Assembly: GCF_901827175.1 (NCBI RefSeq)
Contig: NZ_LR594662.1
Location: 372,001-436,000, forward strand
Source of the DNA: Variovorax sp. RA8
GTDB lineage: Bacteria > Pseudomonadota > Gammaproteobacteria > Burkholderiales > Burkholderiaceae_C
DNA length: 64,000 nucleotides
Direction of reading: 5' to 3'
Every line of letters starts with the position of its first letter. Positions within the stretch are counted from its first letter, which is position 1. Shown in pieces: positions 8,037 through 18,894 of this stretch. Under the pieces are notes generated by a model. That model was not told where the DNA came from. It saw only the letters and a list, made by a program, of their open reading frames with translations, and did not search any database. The position numbers and the translations under genes were made by a program.

Positions 8037-11000
8037 GTGACCCGGCGCGCCGAGCAGCCGCGCACCCGCAGCGACTTCCTCCGCGCACAGGACGTGCTGG
8101 TAGTGGTGCGCGAGACGCCGCCCGCGCCACCCGCCGCCAACGGCCAGCCCCCCGTGGTCTTCGGCAACCCGGCCGAAGGCCCCGAGATCCTGCTGGCGCT
8201 GTGGAGCGACGGCAGCGCGACCGCGCTCAACGGCCACGTGGACCTGGGCACCGGCATCCGCACCGCGCTGGCGCAGGTGGTGGCCGAGGAGCTCGACCTG
8301 CCGCTGGCGCAGGTGCACATGGTGCTGGGCGACACGGCGCGTGCGCCCAACCAGGGCGCGACCATCGCCAGCGCCTCGCTGCAGATCCACGCCGCGCCGC
8401 TGCGGCTGGCCGCGGCGCAGGCGCGCGCCTGGCTGCTGGCGCAGGCGTCCGAGCGCTTCGGCGTGCAGCCTTCGCTGCTCGAAGTGCGCGAGGGCCGCAT
8501 CCATGCCGGCGAGGACCCGGCCTTCAGCGTGCCCTTCGGCGAGCTGGTCTCCGGCACGCGCACATTGCTGCAGCTGGACGGCGCGGCCCGGCTCAAGGAC
8601 CCCAAGGACTATCGCCTCGTCGGCACCGCGGTCCCGCGCGTCGACATTCCGGCCAAGCTGGCGGGCGAGACCGTGTTCGTGCACGACATGCGTGTGCCCG
8701 GCATGCTGCACGGCCGGGTCGTGCGGCCGCCCTATGCGGGCGCGGACCACGGCGAGTTCATCGGCAACACGCTGGAGTCGGTGGACGAATCCTCCATTGC
8801 GCACATTCCCGGCATCCGCGCGGTGGTGGTGATCCGCGACTTCGTCGGCATCGTGGCCGAGCGCGAGGAGCATGCGGAGCAGGCGTTGCGCGAGCTGCGC
8901 GTGCGCTGGAAGCCCTGGCCGGGGCTGCCCGCGCTCGATGACCTCGAAGGCGCGATCCGCGCCAACCCGTCGACGCAGCGCCTGCTGGTCGACGAGGGCC
9001 GGGTGGACGAAGCGCTCGCGAACGCGGCCCAGCCGATGCCGCGCACCTATGTCTGGCCCTACCAGATGCATGCCTCCATCGGGCCTTCCTGCGCGCTCGC
9101 GCATTGGCAGCCCGAGGGCGAACCGGGCGTGCAGCTGCGCGTCTGGGCCGGCTCGCAGAACCCGCATGTGCTGCGGGCCGATCTCGCCAAGCTCATGGGC
9201 CTGGACGATGTGGTCGTCGACGTGGTGCGCATGGAGGCTGCCGGCTGCTATGGCCGCAACGGCGCCGACGACGTGGCGGCCGACGCGGCCCTGCTCGCGC
9301 GCGCGGCCGGGGCGCCGGTGCGCGTGCAGCTCACGCGCGAGCAGGAGCATGCGTGGGAGCCCAAGGGTGCGGCGCAGCTGATGCAGGTCAACGGCGGGCT
9401 CGATGCCGAGGGCGGGGTCGCCGCCTATGACTTCGAGACCTCCTACCCCTCGAACGGCGCCCCCACGCTGGCACTGCTGCTGACGCGCACCGTCGAGCCG
9501 GTCGCGCAGGCCTTCGAGATGGGCGACCGCACCGCGCGCCCGCCCTATGCCTACGAGAACCTGCGGGTCAAGGTCAACGACATGGCGCCCATCGTGCGCG
9601 CCTCCTGGCTGCGCGGCGTCTCGGCGCTGCCCAGCTCCTTCGCGCACGAGTCCTACGTGGACGAGCTGGCCACCGCGGCCGGCGTGGACCCGGTGGCCTT
9701 CCGCCTGCGCCACCTGCGCGATCCGCGCGCGGCCGAGCTGGTGCGCGAGACCGCGCAGAAGGCCGGCTGGCGCATGCGCACCGGGCCGCAGGAGGATGCC
9801 GATGGCGATCACCCTTCGAGGCGCGCCGACGCGCGCGTGGGCCCGGGCGGCGACGTGCTCTTCGGCCAGGGCTTTGCCTATGCCCGCTACGTGCACAGCA
9901 AATGGCCCGGCTTCGGCGCGGCCTGGTCCGCCTGGGTCGCGGATGTCGAGGTCCACAAGACCACCGGTGAGGTGCATGTGCGCCGCGTGGTCGTGGGGCA
10001 CGATGCGGGGCTGATGGTGAACCCCGCCGGGGTCGAGCATCAGATCCACGGCAACGTGATCCAGACCACCAGCCGGGCATTGAAGGAGCGCGTGCAGTTC
10101 GCGCCGCCGGCAGAACCGTCCGCCGGCGAGGCGCTGCCGGGCGTGCTGCCGGCGGGCGTGGTCGCGAGCCGCGAGTGGGGCGGCTACCCGATCCTCAGCT
10201 TCCGAGAGGTGCCGGTGATCGAGGTGGTGCACATGCAGCGGCCGGGCGAGCCGCCGCTGGGCGCGGGGGAGTCGTCCTCGGTGCCGGGGACGGCGGCCAT
10301 TGCGAATGCGATCTTCGATGCGACGGGGGTGCGGTTCAGGGCGCCGCCGTTCACGCCGGAAGTGGTGCAGGCTGCGCTGAACCCGTCTTCACTCCCTGCC
10401 CCTCTGGGGGAGGGCGGGGGTGGGAGCGCGCGGGCGGTCGACGGTGGCGCTGCCGTGCCCCCATCCCCGCCTTCCAGCGGGGGAAGGCGCAAGACCCTGT
10501 GGGCGAGCGCTGCGGCGTTGCTGGTCGGCGCCGTCGGTGTGATTGCGGGGCTCATGGGCTGGCGCTCGGCCATCGCCCCCGTCGCCCTCAGCGCCCCCGT
10601 CTACAGCCAGGCCACCATCGACCGGGGCCGCACCCTTGCCGCCGTCGGCGACTGCGCCGTCTGCCACACCGCCCCCGGCGGCATGCCCAACGCCGGCGGC
10701 CGCGCGATGGACACGCCCTTCGGCACCATCTACACCACCAACCTCACGCCCGACCCCGACACCGGCCTGGGCCGCTGGTCCTTCAGCGCCTTCCAGCGCG
10801 CCATGCGCGAAGGCATCTCGCGCGATGGCCACCACCTCTACCCGGCCTTCCCCTACACCGCCTTCGCCAAGACCAGCGACGACGACCTGCAGGCCCTGTA
10901 TGCCTATTTCATGTCGCTGCCCGCGGTGCAGGCGCCCACGCCGAGGTCCGAGCTGAAGTTCCCCTTCGGCCTCCGGCCGCTGATGGCCGGCTGGAACGCG

Positions 11001-11780
11001 CTCTTCCACGATCCCGCACCCATGCAGCCGGTCGCGCAGCAAAGTGCCGAATGGAACCGCGGCGCCTACCTCGTCAACGGCCTGGGGCATTGCGGTGCCT
11101 GCCACACGCCGCGCAATGCGCTGGGCGCGGAGCAGGGCGGCAGCGCCTACCTGTCGGGCGCGATGGTCGAGGGCTGGGAGGCGCCTGCGCTCACCGGCGC
11201 GGCCTCGAAGTCCGCCGTGCCCTGGAATGCCGAGTCCCTCTACCGCTACCTGCGCAACGGCCACAGCCCGCAGCACGGCACGGCCGGCGGCCCAATGGCC
11301 GAGGTGGTGCGCGAACTGGCCACCGTACCCGACGCCGACATCCGTGCGATGGCGAGCTACCTCGCGTCCTTCCATGCGGAAAGCGGCGAGCCCGAGGCCG
11401 GTGCGCAGGCGCAGCGCGTCGTCGCCACCGCCGCGGTTCGCCAGGGCCAGCTGCTCGGCCCGGCCCAGCGCCTGTTCGATGGCGCCTGCGCCGCCTGCCA
11501 CCACGACGGCAACGGTCCCACGCTGCTCGGCGCCAACGTGCCGCTCGCGCTCAACAGCAACCTGACGAGCGCGCGGCCCGACAACCTGCTGCGCACCATC
11601 CTCGACGGCGTGCGCGAGCCCGCCACGCGCGAGATCGGGTTCATGCCCGCCTTTCGCGAAGCCCTCAGCGATGCGCAGATCGCCGAGCTGGCCGGCTACA
11701 TGCGCGCACGCTTCGCGCCACAGGAGCCGGCGTGGAAGGATCTGAGGTCGGAGGTGGCGCGGGTTCGAGGCGGCCACTGA
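7977..11780 (+). CDS. molybdopterin large subunit fused to tri-haem cytochrome c, NicB-like
   Basis: 1267 codons. GTG 7977 (repeat-derived) or GTG 8037 are the candidate starts; no ATG is suitably placed. Residues about 50-800 are a xanthine-dehydrogenase-type Mo-binding protein in the permuted order of nicotinate dehydrogenase subunit B and IorB: Mo-domain strand NGHVDLGTGIRTALAQ, then a hammerhead-like segment DYRLVGTAVPRVD near residue 210. A Gly/Pro-rich linker and one membrane helix precede three CxxCH haem sites near residues 893 (CAVCH), 1039 (CGACH) and 1171 (CAACH). Expected role: hydroxylation of an N-heteroaromatic ring using water, with electrons passed to the respiratory chain. 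The exact substrate is inferred from the adjacent nicotinamidase. Confidence 0.87.
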   Translation: MSRTAVPKANSTAAEDEGTPVTRRAEQPRTRSDFLRAQDVLVVVRETPPAPPAANGQPPVVFGNPAEGPEILLALWSDGSATALNGHVDLGTGIRTALAQVVAEELDLPLAQVHMVLGDTARAPNQGATIASASLQIHAAPLRLAAAQARAWLLAQASERFGVQPSLLEVREGRIHAGEDPAFSVPFGELVSGTRTLLQLDGAARLKDPKDYRLVGTAVPRVDIPAKLAGETVFVHDMRVPGMLHGRVVRPPYAGADHGEFIGNTLESVDESSIAHIPGIRAVVVIRDFVGIVAEREEHAEQALRELRVRWKPWPGLPALDDLEGAIRANPSTQRLLVDEGRVDEALANAAQPMPRTYVWPYQMHASIGPSCALAHWQPEGEPGVQLRVWAGSQNPHVLRADLAKLMGLDDVVVDVVRMEAAGCYGRNGADDVAADAALLARAAGAPVRVQLTREQEHAWEPKGAAQLMQVNGGLDAEGGVAAYDFETSYPSNGAPTLALLLTRTVEPVAQAFEMGDRTARPPYAYENLRVKVNDMAPIVRASWLRGVSALPSSFAHESYVDELATAAGVDPVAFRLRHLRDPRAAELVRETAQKAGWRMRTGPQEDADGDHPSRRADARVGPGGDVLFGQGFAYARYVHSKWPGFGAAWSAWVADVEVHKTTGEVHVRRVVVGHDAGLMVNPAGVEHQIHGNVIQTTSRALKERVQFAPPAEPSAGEALPGVLPAGVVASREWGGYPILSFREVPVIEVVHMQRPGEPPLGAGESSSVPGTAAIANAIFDATGVRFRAPPFTPEVVQAALNPSSLPAPLGEGGGGSARAVDGGAAVPPSPPSSGGRRKTLWASAAALLVGAVGVIAGLMGWRSAIAPVALSAPVYSQATIDRGRTLAAVGDCAVCHTAPGGMPNAGGRAMDTPFGTIYTTNLTPDPDTGLGRWSFSAFQRAMREGISRDGHHLYPAFPYTAFAKTSDDDLQALYAYFMSLPAVQAPTPRSELKFPFGLRPLMAGWNALFHDPAPMQPVAQQSAEWNRGAYLVNGLGHCGACHTPRNALGAEQGGSAYLSGAMVEGWEAPALTGAASKSAVPWNAESLYRYLRNGHSPQHGTAGGPMAEVVRELATVPDADIRAMASYLASFHAESGEPEAGAQAQRVVATAAVRQGQLLGPAQRLFDGACAACHHDGNGPTLLGANVPLALNSNLTSARPDNLLRTILDGVREPATREIGFMPAFREALSDAQIAELAGYMRARFAPQEPAWKDLRSEVARVRGGH
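10390..10500. repeat. C/G-rich palindromic repeat inserted in the coding linker of the nicB-like gene
   Basis: CCCTGCCCCTCTGGGGGAGG and, about 50 bp on, CCCCATCCCCGCCTTCCAGC followed by GGGGGAAGG form hairpins of the kind common between genes in this family. Here they are read as protein (a Gly/Pro/Ser-rich stretch) between the Mo domain and the membrane helix of the cytochrome part, so the element is tolerated as a flexible linker. Confidence 0.6.
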
Positions 11781-11895
11781 ACAAGGGCCTGGCCGAACGC
11801 AGAAGGCGCGAAGATGCGCGAGTACGCACAAAAGACATTCAGAATCGTCTTCTGAATTCTTCTGCGTTCCGTACCCACATCTGGAGACAACACGA

Positions 11896-13080
11896 ATGCC
11901 CCAAGTCCTCTCGCCCGCCGCCAGCCTCCCCCGCGATGCCGATCGCGCCGCCCTGATCGGCCGCCTCTGGCAACCCGATGTCGGGCCGACGCCGGTGGCG
12001 GTGCATGACGGCGGCCTGCACGACCTCACGCGCCTGGCGCCCACCACCAGCCAACTGCTCGAGCTCGACGATCCCGTGGGCCTGGTGCGCCAGGCCCTGC
12101 GCGACAACGACGCACCGCGCATCGCGGCGCTCGATGCGGCGCTCGCCAACAGCGACGAGGCCCGGCGCGATCCCGAGCTGCCCTGGCTGCTCGCCCCCTG
12201 CGACCTGCAGGCGGTGAAGGCCAGCGGCGTGACCTTCGTCGCCAGCCTCCTGGAGCGCGTGATCGAGGAGCAGGCGCGCGGCGATGCTTCCCGGGCCGAG
12301 GCCATCCGTGCCGCGCTCGGCAGCGTGCTGGGCGACAACCTCGCCGGCATCGTGCCCGGCTCGCCGCAGGCCGCCCAGGTCAAGGAGGTGCTGATCGCGC
12401 AGGGTGCCTGGTCGCAGTACCTCGAGGTCGGCATCGGCCCCGACGCCGAGATCTTCACCAAGGCGCCGGTGCTGTCGGCCGTTGGCACCGGAGCCGATGT
12501 CGGCATCCATTCCGGCTCGGTCTGGAACAACCCCGAGCCCGAGGTGGTGCTGGCGGTCGACAGCCGCGGGCGCACCCTGGGCGCGGCGCTCGGCAACGAC
12601 GTCAACCTGCGCGACTTCGAAGGCCGCAGCGCGCTGCTGCTGGGCAAGGCCAAGGACAACAACGCCTCCTGCGCGATCGGCCCCTTCATCCGCCTGTTCG
12701 ACACGCACTTCGGCATCGACGACGTGCGCCGCATCACGGTGGCGCTGCGCGTGGCCGGGCCCGAGGGCTTCGTGCTCGAGGGATCGAGTTCGCTGGCCGA
12801 GATCAGCCGCGACCCGCTGGACCTGGTGTCGCAGGCCATCGGGCCGCACCACGCCTATCCGGACGGGCTGATGCTCTTCCTCGGCACCATGTTCGCGCCC
12901 ACGCAGGACCGCCATGGCCCCGGGCAGGGCTTCACCCACGTGGTGGGCGACCGCGTCACCATCTCGGCGCCCGAACTCGGCGCGCTGGACAACCGCGTGG
13001 TGCACTCCGACCAGGCGGCGCGCTGGTCCTTCGGCATCGGCGCGCTGATGCGCAACCTGGCAGGGCGCGGCCTGCTCTGA
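11896..13080 (+). CDS. fumarylacetoacetate hydrolase family protein (AraD1-like)
   Basis: 394 codons. The C-terminal two thirds form the FAH fold: LEVGIGPDAEIFTKAPVLSA, VWNNPEPEVVL with paired acidic metal ligands, then GNDVNLRDFEGRSALLLGKAKDNN. The length and the N-terminal domain (RLWQPDVGPTPVAVHDGGLHDL) resemble the 2-keto-3-deoxy-L-arabonate/xylonate dehydratase branch rather than short 250-residue FAH enzymes. It probably acts on a 2-keto acid with Mg2+. Upstream, 11838-11856 holds a small TTCAGAA/TTCTGAA inverted repeat. The true substrate is unknown; it may serve the LuxR-linked Rieske locus that follows or sugar-acid breakdown. Confidence 0.78.
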   Translation: MPQVLSPAASLPRDADRAALIGRLWQPDVGPTPVAVHDGGLHDLTRLAPTTSQLLELDDPVGLVRQALRDNDAPRIAALDAALANSDEARRDPELPWLLAPCDLQAVKASGVTFVASLLERVIEEQARGDASRAEAIRAALGSVLGDNLAGIVPGSPQAAQVKEVLIAQGAWSQYLEVGIGPDAEIFTKAPVLSAVGTGADVGIHSGSVWNNPEPEVVLAVDSRGRTLGAALGNDVNLRDFEGRSALLLGKAKDNNASCAIGPFIRLFDTHFGIDDVRRITVALRVAGPEGFVLEGSSSLAEISRDPLDLVSQAIGPHHAYPDGLMLFLGTMFAPTQDRHGPGQGFTHVVGDRVTISAPELGALDNRVVHSDQAARWSFGIGALMRNLAGRGLL

Positions 13081-13139
13081 GCGCGTCGGCGGCGCGGGTT
13101 TGTCCCGAGCCGCGTCGGGTTCAACCAGCCAGCGTGCGA

Positions 13140-13964
13140 ATGGACAATGCCCGCATGTCCGCCTCCTGGCGCGTTCCCGCCGTTCCACACCAGCACACGC
13201 TCGACCTGCGCGCGGTCTCGCTGTTGCTGGAAGCGCCTCGCGAGGCCGAGCCGACCCGTGCCATGCTGCATTTCCTCAATGCGCTGCTGCCGGTGGACTA
13301 CATCAGCCTGGTCTCGCACATGGACGATCCGCCGGCGCTGCTCGAAGGGCATGCCTTCGGCCCTGAGCTGCGCAACGTCACCGGCCAGTGCTTCGACAAG
13401 TACCGCCGCTATTTCTACGTCTTCGACGACGCGATCCGCATCGCCGGCCGCATGCGCGCCGAGGCTGGCGAGAACGCGGAGGTGACGGCGCTGCGCTTTC
13501 GCGCCGGCGAGATTCCCGATTCGGGCTGGCGCCACCGCATCTACGAACGCGAGCACCTGTCGGACCGGCTCACGCTGCTCTTCACGCCGGCACCGCGCAC
13601 CGCCTTCTCCATCAACCTCTACCGCAGCGAGGCCAAAGGCCCGTTCGCTGCCCAGGAGATCGAACGCGTGCTGGCGGTGGCGCCACTGTTGCGCCAGGTG
13701 CATCGCAATGCCGTCGGCACCGGCGCAGCCGCACGGCAGATGGCCACGCGCATCGCGCTGGCGCGGGCCCGGCTGGACGCCCGCGCCGCCGCGCTCAGCC
13801 CGCGCGAGCTCGACGTTTGCGCGCGAATCGCCTGCAGCATGACGGCCGACGGCATCGCGGCCGACCTGGACGTCGCCGCTTCCACCGTGCTCACGCTGCG
13901 CAAGCGCGCCTACGGCAAGCTCGGCATCCACGATCGCGCCGAGCTGATCCGCCTGGCGGCCTGA
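13140..13964 (+). CDS. LuxR-type helix-turn-helix transcriptional regulator
   Basis: 274 codons from ATG 13140; GTG 13134 or ATG 13161 are alternatives. The C-terminal 60 residues are a LuxR/GerE HTH: LSPRELDVCARIACSMTADG then DLDVAASTVLTLRKRAYGKLGI. The first 200 residues have no recognisable receiver or acyl-homoserine-lactone-binding signature. This architecture (unknown N-terminal domain plus LuxR HTH) recurs as local regulators of catabolic genes in Burkholderiales. It reads in the same direction as, and ends 93 bp before, a Rieske oxygenase gene. An 18-bp perfect palindrome in that gap is a plausible target. Confidence 0.82.
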   Translation: MDNARMSASWRVPAVPHQHTLDLRAVSLLLEAPREAEPTRAMLHFLNALLPVDYISLVSHMDDPPALLEGHAFGPELRNVTGQCFDKYRRYFYVFDDAIRIAGRMRAEAGENAEVTALRFRAGEIPDSGWRHRIYEREHLSDRLTLLFTPAPRTAFSINLYRSEAKGPFAAQEIERVLAVAPLLRQVHRNAVGTGAAARQMATRIALARARLDARAAALSPRELDVCARIACSMTADGIAADLDVAASTVLTLRKRAYGKLGIHDRAELIRLAA

Positions 13965-13976
13965 GCTTCGGCACCT

Positions 13977-13994
13977 GTCCCCTGCGCAGGGGAC
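13977..13994. promoter_or_regulatory. 18-bp perfect palindrome, candidate LuxR-type operator
   Basis: GTCCCCTGCGCAGGGGAC is its own reverse complement and lies 13 bp after the regulator stop codon and 63 bp before the Rieske-oxygenase start. Its length and symmetry match a dimeric LuxR-type binding site. No T-run follows, so it is not an obvious terminator. Assignment to the adjacent regulator is inference. Confidence 0.5.
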
Positions 13995-14057
13995 GCGGGC
14001 ACGCGGCGGTGCGCGCCACCATCGGCTCACAACACAACCACCGATGGAGACAAGCGC

Positions 14058-15077
14058 ATGTTCCTGCGCAACTGCTGGTATGTCGTCGCCTGGGACCACG
14101 AGATCCCGGCCGACGGCCTCTTCAACCGCACCGTGATCGGCGAGCCGCTGCTCCTGTTCCGGCGCGCCGACGGCACCATCGTCGCGCTCGAGGATCGCTG
14201 CTGCCACCGCCTGGCGCCGCTGTCCAAGGGCCGCAAGGAAGGCGATTGCGTGCGCTGCGGCTACCACGGCCTCAAGTTCGATGCCGACGGCACCTGCATC
14301 GAGGTGCCCGGCCTCGAAAGCGTGCCGCCCAAGGCGCGGGTGCGCAGCTATCCGGTGGCGCTGCGCCATGCCTGGGTCTTCGTCTGGATGGGCGATCCGG
14401 CCTTGGCCGACCCGGCGCTGCTGCCCGACAACTTCTCCTGCGACGACCCGGGCTGGCGCAACGTTCCCGGCTATCTGCACTACGACACGCCCTACCTGCT
14501 GATCTGCGACAACCTCCTGGACTTCTCGCACCTGAGCTATGTGCACGAGAAGACGCTGGGCGGTTCCACCGCGATCGCGCAGGCGCGGCCCGTCATCGAG
14601 AAGATCCCGCGCGGCCTGCGGGTCACCCGCAAGGTCCACGATGTGCCGCCGCCCGCCTACTGGGCGCGGGCGCGCGATTTCGGCGGCGGCCACGTGGACC
14701 GCTGGTTCATCTACGACTTCGTGCTGCCCGGCACGCTGCTGATGCATTCCGGCGGCCGTCCCGCCGGCGATGCCGAGGGCGACATGCGGCGCGCGGTCGA
14801 GCTGCACAGCTGCCAGACGCTCACACCCGAGACCGAGAGCAGCACCCATTACTTCTTCCAGCAGTCGCACCGCGCCGAACTGGGCGGCGAATGGCTGACG
14901 CAGATGATCCACGACGGCCTGATCGTCGCCTTCAACGAGGACCGCGACATGATCACCGCGCAGGCCCGCAACCTCGAACGCGGGCCCGAGGCCCCGATGC
15001 TGCCGCTCGCGATGGACGCGGCACTCATGCAGTTCCGCCGCTTGCTGGCGCAGGCGGTCGAGGCCGAGCGCGCCTGA
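14058..15077 (+). CDS. Rieske (2Fe-2S) ring-hydroxylating oxygenase, VanA-like
   Basis: 339 codons from ATG 14058. The Rieske centre is CCHRLAPLSKG followed by VRCGYHGLKFD (C-x-H, then C-x2-H). The mononuclear iron site is in DNLLDFSHLSYVHEKTLGG. Length and layout match vanillate O-demethylase / toluenesulfonate methyl-monooxygenase type oxygenases, so the likely chemistry is O-demethylation or hydroxylation of an aromatic acid. No partner reductase (VanB-like, FNR-type with ferredoxin domain) is adjacent, so one must be encoded elsewhere. A Bug-type solute receptor follows 48 bp downstream and may bring in the substrate. Confidence 0.87.
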   Translation: MFLRNCWYVVAWDHEIPADGLFNRTVIGEPLLLFRRADGTIVALEDRCCHRLAPLSKGRKEGDCVRCGYHGLKFDADGTCIEVPGLESVPPKARVRSYPVALRHAWVFVWMGDPALADPALLPDNFSCDDPGWRNVPGYLHYDTPYLLICDNLLDFSHLSYVHEKTLGGSTAIAQARPVIEKIPRGLRVTRKVHDVPPPAYWARARDFGGGHVDRWFIYDFVLPGTLLMHSGGRPAGDAEGDMRRAVELHSCQTLTPETESSTHYFFQQSHRAELGGEWLTQMIHDGLIVAFNEDRDMITAQARNLERGPEAPMLPLAMDAALMQFRRLLAQAVEAERA

Positions 15078-15125
15078 GCGCCGCCGTTCCGTCACCGCCC
15101 CTTCATTCACCACCGGAGACCCACC

Positions 15126-16109
15126 ATGTTCAGGAACTGGATGGCGGCCTGCTGCCTGGCCGCCCTGCCGCTTTGCGCGCCCGCGCAAACCACTGCACCA
15201 TCGCCGCTGCCCGCCAAACCCGTGCGGCTGGTGGTGCCCTATGCGGCCGGCGGCGCCACCGATTTCGTCGCGCGCCTGGTCGGCGAGCGCCTGGCGAGGC
15301 GCCTGGGGCAGCCCGTGGTGGTGGACAACAAGCCCGGCGCCGCCGGTGCGCTGGGCGCCGCCGACGTGGCGCGCGCGCCAGCCGACGGCAGCGTGCTGCT
15401 GTTGACCATCACCGATTCGCAGATCAACAACGCGGCCCTCTTCAAGACGCTGCCCTACGACCCGCAGAAGGACTTCGCCTTCGTCACGCAGATGGTGCGC
15501 AGCCCGGCGCTCATCTCCGCCAACGCCGACCTGCCGGCGAAGAGCATCGACGAACTGCGCCGCCTCGCCGCGCGGCAGCCCGCGAGCCTGAGCTACGCCT
15601 CCTGGGGCGTCGGCGGGCTCGGGCACCTGGCCGGCGAATCGCTCAATCGCGAGCTCAAGGCGGGCATGGTGCATGTGCCGCAGAAGGGCGAGGGCCCGGT
15701 GGTGACCGACCTGCTGTCGAAGACCGTGAGCATCGGTCTGTCGTCGGTGGCGAGCGCGAAGCAGCATGTGCAGGCGGGCAAGCTGGTGCCGCTGGCCGTG
15801 CTGGGCCGCGAGCGCTCGACAGCCTTGCCGCAGGTGCCGACGCTGCGCGAGCTCGGCTTCACCGACCCGCTCTACGACACCAACGTGTGGCTCGGCGTGC
15901 TGGCGCCGGCGCGCACGCCGCCGGCCGTGGTGCAACGGCTCGCGGCCGAGATCCGCGCCATCGTCGCCGCAGAAGACGTGCGCCCGGTGCTGGTCGAACG
16001 CGGCTTCGAGATCATGAACACCACGCCCGAGCAATTCGCAGGCGGCTACAGGGCCGAGTTCGATGTGATCACGCAGCGCATCCGGGCCTTCGGCATCGAG
16101 GCGCAGTAG
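15126..16109 (+). CDS. tripartite tricarboxylate transporter receptor (Bug family)
   Basis: 327 codons. A Sec signal peptide (MFRNWMAACCLAALPLCAPA) is followed by the Bug hallmark KPVRLVVPYAAGGATDFVAR. Later there is VVVDNKPGAAGALGAADVAR and a helix-rich C-terminal lobe. Such periplasmic proteins bind carboxylated solutes for TctAB permeases, but no tctA or tctB is nearby, as is normal for the many orphan Bug genes of this group. It follows a Rieske oxygenase gene, so an aromatic acid is a reasonable ligand guess. Confidence 0.9.
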   Translation: MFRNWMAACCLAALPLCAPAQTTAPSPLPAKPVRLVVPYAAGGATDFVARLVGERLARRLGQPVVVDNKPGAAGALGAADVARAPADGSVLLLTITDSQINNAALFKTLPYDPQKDFAFVTQMVRSPALISANADLPAKSIDELRRLAARQPASLSYASWGVGGLGHLAGESLNRELKAGMVHVPQKGEGPVVTDLLSKTVSIGLSSVASAKQHVQAGKLVPLAVLGRERSTALPQVPTLRELGFTDPLYDTNVWLGVLAPARTPPAVVQRLAAEIRAIVAAEDVRPVLVERGFEIMNTTPEQFAGGYRAEFDVITQRIRAFGIEAQ

Positions 16110-16238
16110 CGCGGATGGTCCGAAAACTAAGACAAATGCCTCAAGGGTTTGTTCTGGAGGAGGGGAGGTGAGCGCCCGGTAACAATTCAACACAAATTGC
16201 GCCGCGCGTTTTCAGCCCGGCCTTCTGGAGAGCAGCCC

Positions 16239-17348
16239 ATGGAGACCGTGCGAGTATTTTTCTGCGCCGCCGCGCTGGCGCTGAGCGCCGCGAACGCAAA
16301 GGCCCAGATCCTGATCGGCCAATCTGCCGACATGTCGGGGCCGGTCGCAGCCAGTGTGAAGGAGACCATCCTCGGCTCGCAGCTGGTCATCGACCACGTC
16401 AATGCGCAGGGCGGCATCCACGGCGAAAAGATCGAGGTGATCCGCCTGGACGACGGGTTGGACCCCAAGCGCTCGGCCGAGAACTCGCGCGTCCTGATCG
16501 AGGAGAAGAAGGTGGTCGCGCTGCTGCTCAATCGCGGCACGCCCAATGCACTGGCGGTCATTCCGCTGCTCGACAAGAGCGGCACCCCGCTGATCGGGCC
16601 TTCCACCGGGGCGATGTCGCTGCACAAACCCTTGCAGAAGCATGTGTTCAACGTGCGCTCCACCTACCAGCGCGAGGCCGAGAAGGCGGTCCAGCACCTG
16701 CACACGGTGGGCATGCAGCGCATCGCGGTGGTCCAGGCCGACGACTCCTTCGGCAAGGACGCGATGGAAGGCGCGATGAAGGGCTTCGACAAGGCCGGCC
16801 TGAAGCCGGTCGTGCTGGCGCTGGCCGATCGCAACAAGCCCGACTACGCGGCCATCGTGCCCAAGCTCGCCGCGGCCAACGCGCAGGCCGTGCTGTGGAT
16901 CGGCTCCGGCACCGCCGTGACCGAAGGCGTGAAGGCGCTGCGCGCCACCGGTTCGGCGGCCCAGGTCATCACGCTGTCGAACAACGCGGCATCGGGCTTC
17001 ATCAAGGAGCTGGGCAGCGCCAGCGGCGGGGTGGTCGTGATGCAGGTGCTGCCATCGGAGCGCGGCTTGGCGCATCCGCTGGTCAAGGAGGCCTCGGATC
17101 TCGCCAAGGCCAAGGGCGACATCGAGCTCTCGCCGGCGCTGCTGGAGGGTTTCGTTGCCACCAAGGTGATGGTCGAGGCGCTGCGCCGCGCCGGCCCGAA
17201 GCCGACACGCGCCAAGCTGCTGGCCGTGCTCAACGACCTCCGCTACGACCCCGGCGGCGGACTCGAGGTGAGCTACTCGCCGCAGGACCACTCGGGCATC
17301 GACTACGTCGACCTGTCGATCATCAGCGGGGGGCGCTTCAAGCGCTGA
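16239..17348 (+). CDS. orphan LivK-like ABC substrate-binding protein
   Basis: 369 codons from ATG 16239 (GGAG upstream). The earlier in-frame start at 16149 lacks a signal, whereas METVRVFFCAAALALSAANAKAQ is a signal peptide. The mature part, ILIGQSADMSGPVAASVKET then GGIHGEKIEVIRLDDGLDPK, is a type I periplasmic-binding fold. No permease or ATPase genes are adjacent, so it probably works with a transporter elsewhere or as a sensor. Its stop codon (17346-17348) directly abuts the stop of the convergent comM gene with no intervening base. Confidence 0.87.
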   Translation: METVRVFFCAAALALSAANAKAQILIGQSADMSGPVAASVKETILGSQLVIDHVNAQGGIHGEKIEVIRLDDGLDPKRSAENSRVLIEEKKVVALLLNRGTPNALAVIPLLDKSGTPLIGPSTGAMSLHKPLQKHVFNVRSTYQREAEKAVQHLHTVGMQRIAVVQADDSFGKDAMEGAMKGFDKAGLKPVVLALADRNKPDYAAIVPKLAAANAQAVLWIGSGTAVTEGVKALRATGSAAQVITLSNNAASGFIKELGSASGGVVVMQVLPSERGLAHPLVKEASDLAKAKGDIELSPALLEGFVATKVMVEALRRAGPKPTRAKLLAVLNDLRYDPGGGLEVSYSPQDHSGIDYVDLSIISGGRFKR

Positions 17349-18884
<1,536 letters not shown>

Positions 18885-18894
18885 TTCTCTCCCT

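Noticed and set aside
11838..11856. TTCAGAA/TTCTGAA inverted repeat as a transcription terminator after the nicB-like gene
   Set aside because: Short AT-rich stem and no T-run; left only as a possible minor regulatory site.
10389..12839. 816-codon minus-strand frame opposite nicB-like and FAA-family genes
   Set aside because: Shadow of plus-strand coding sequence; no motif, no ribosome-binding site.
16149..16238. Upstream extension of the orphan binding protein to the first possible start
   Set aside because: The extension has no signal peptide character, whereas ATG 16239 opens one and has GGAG upstream.
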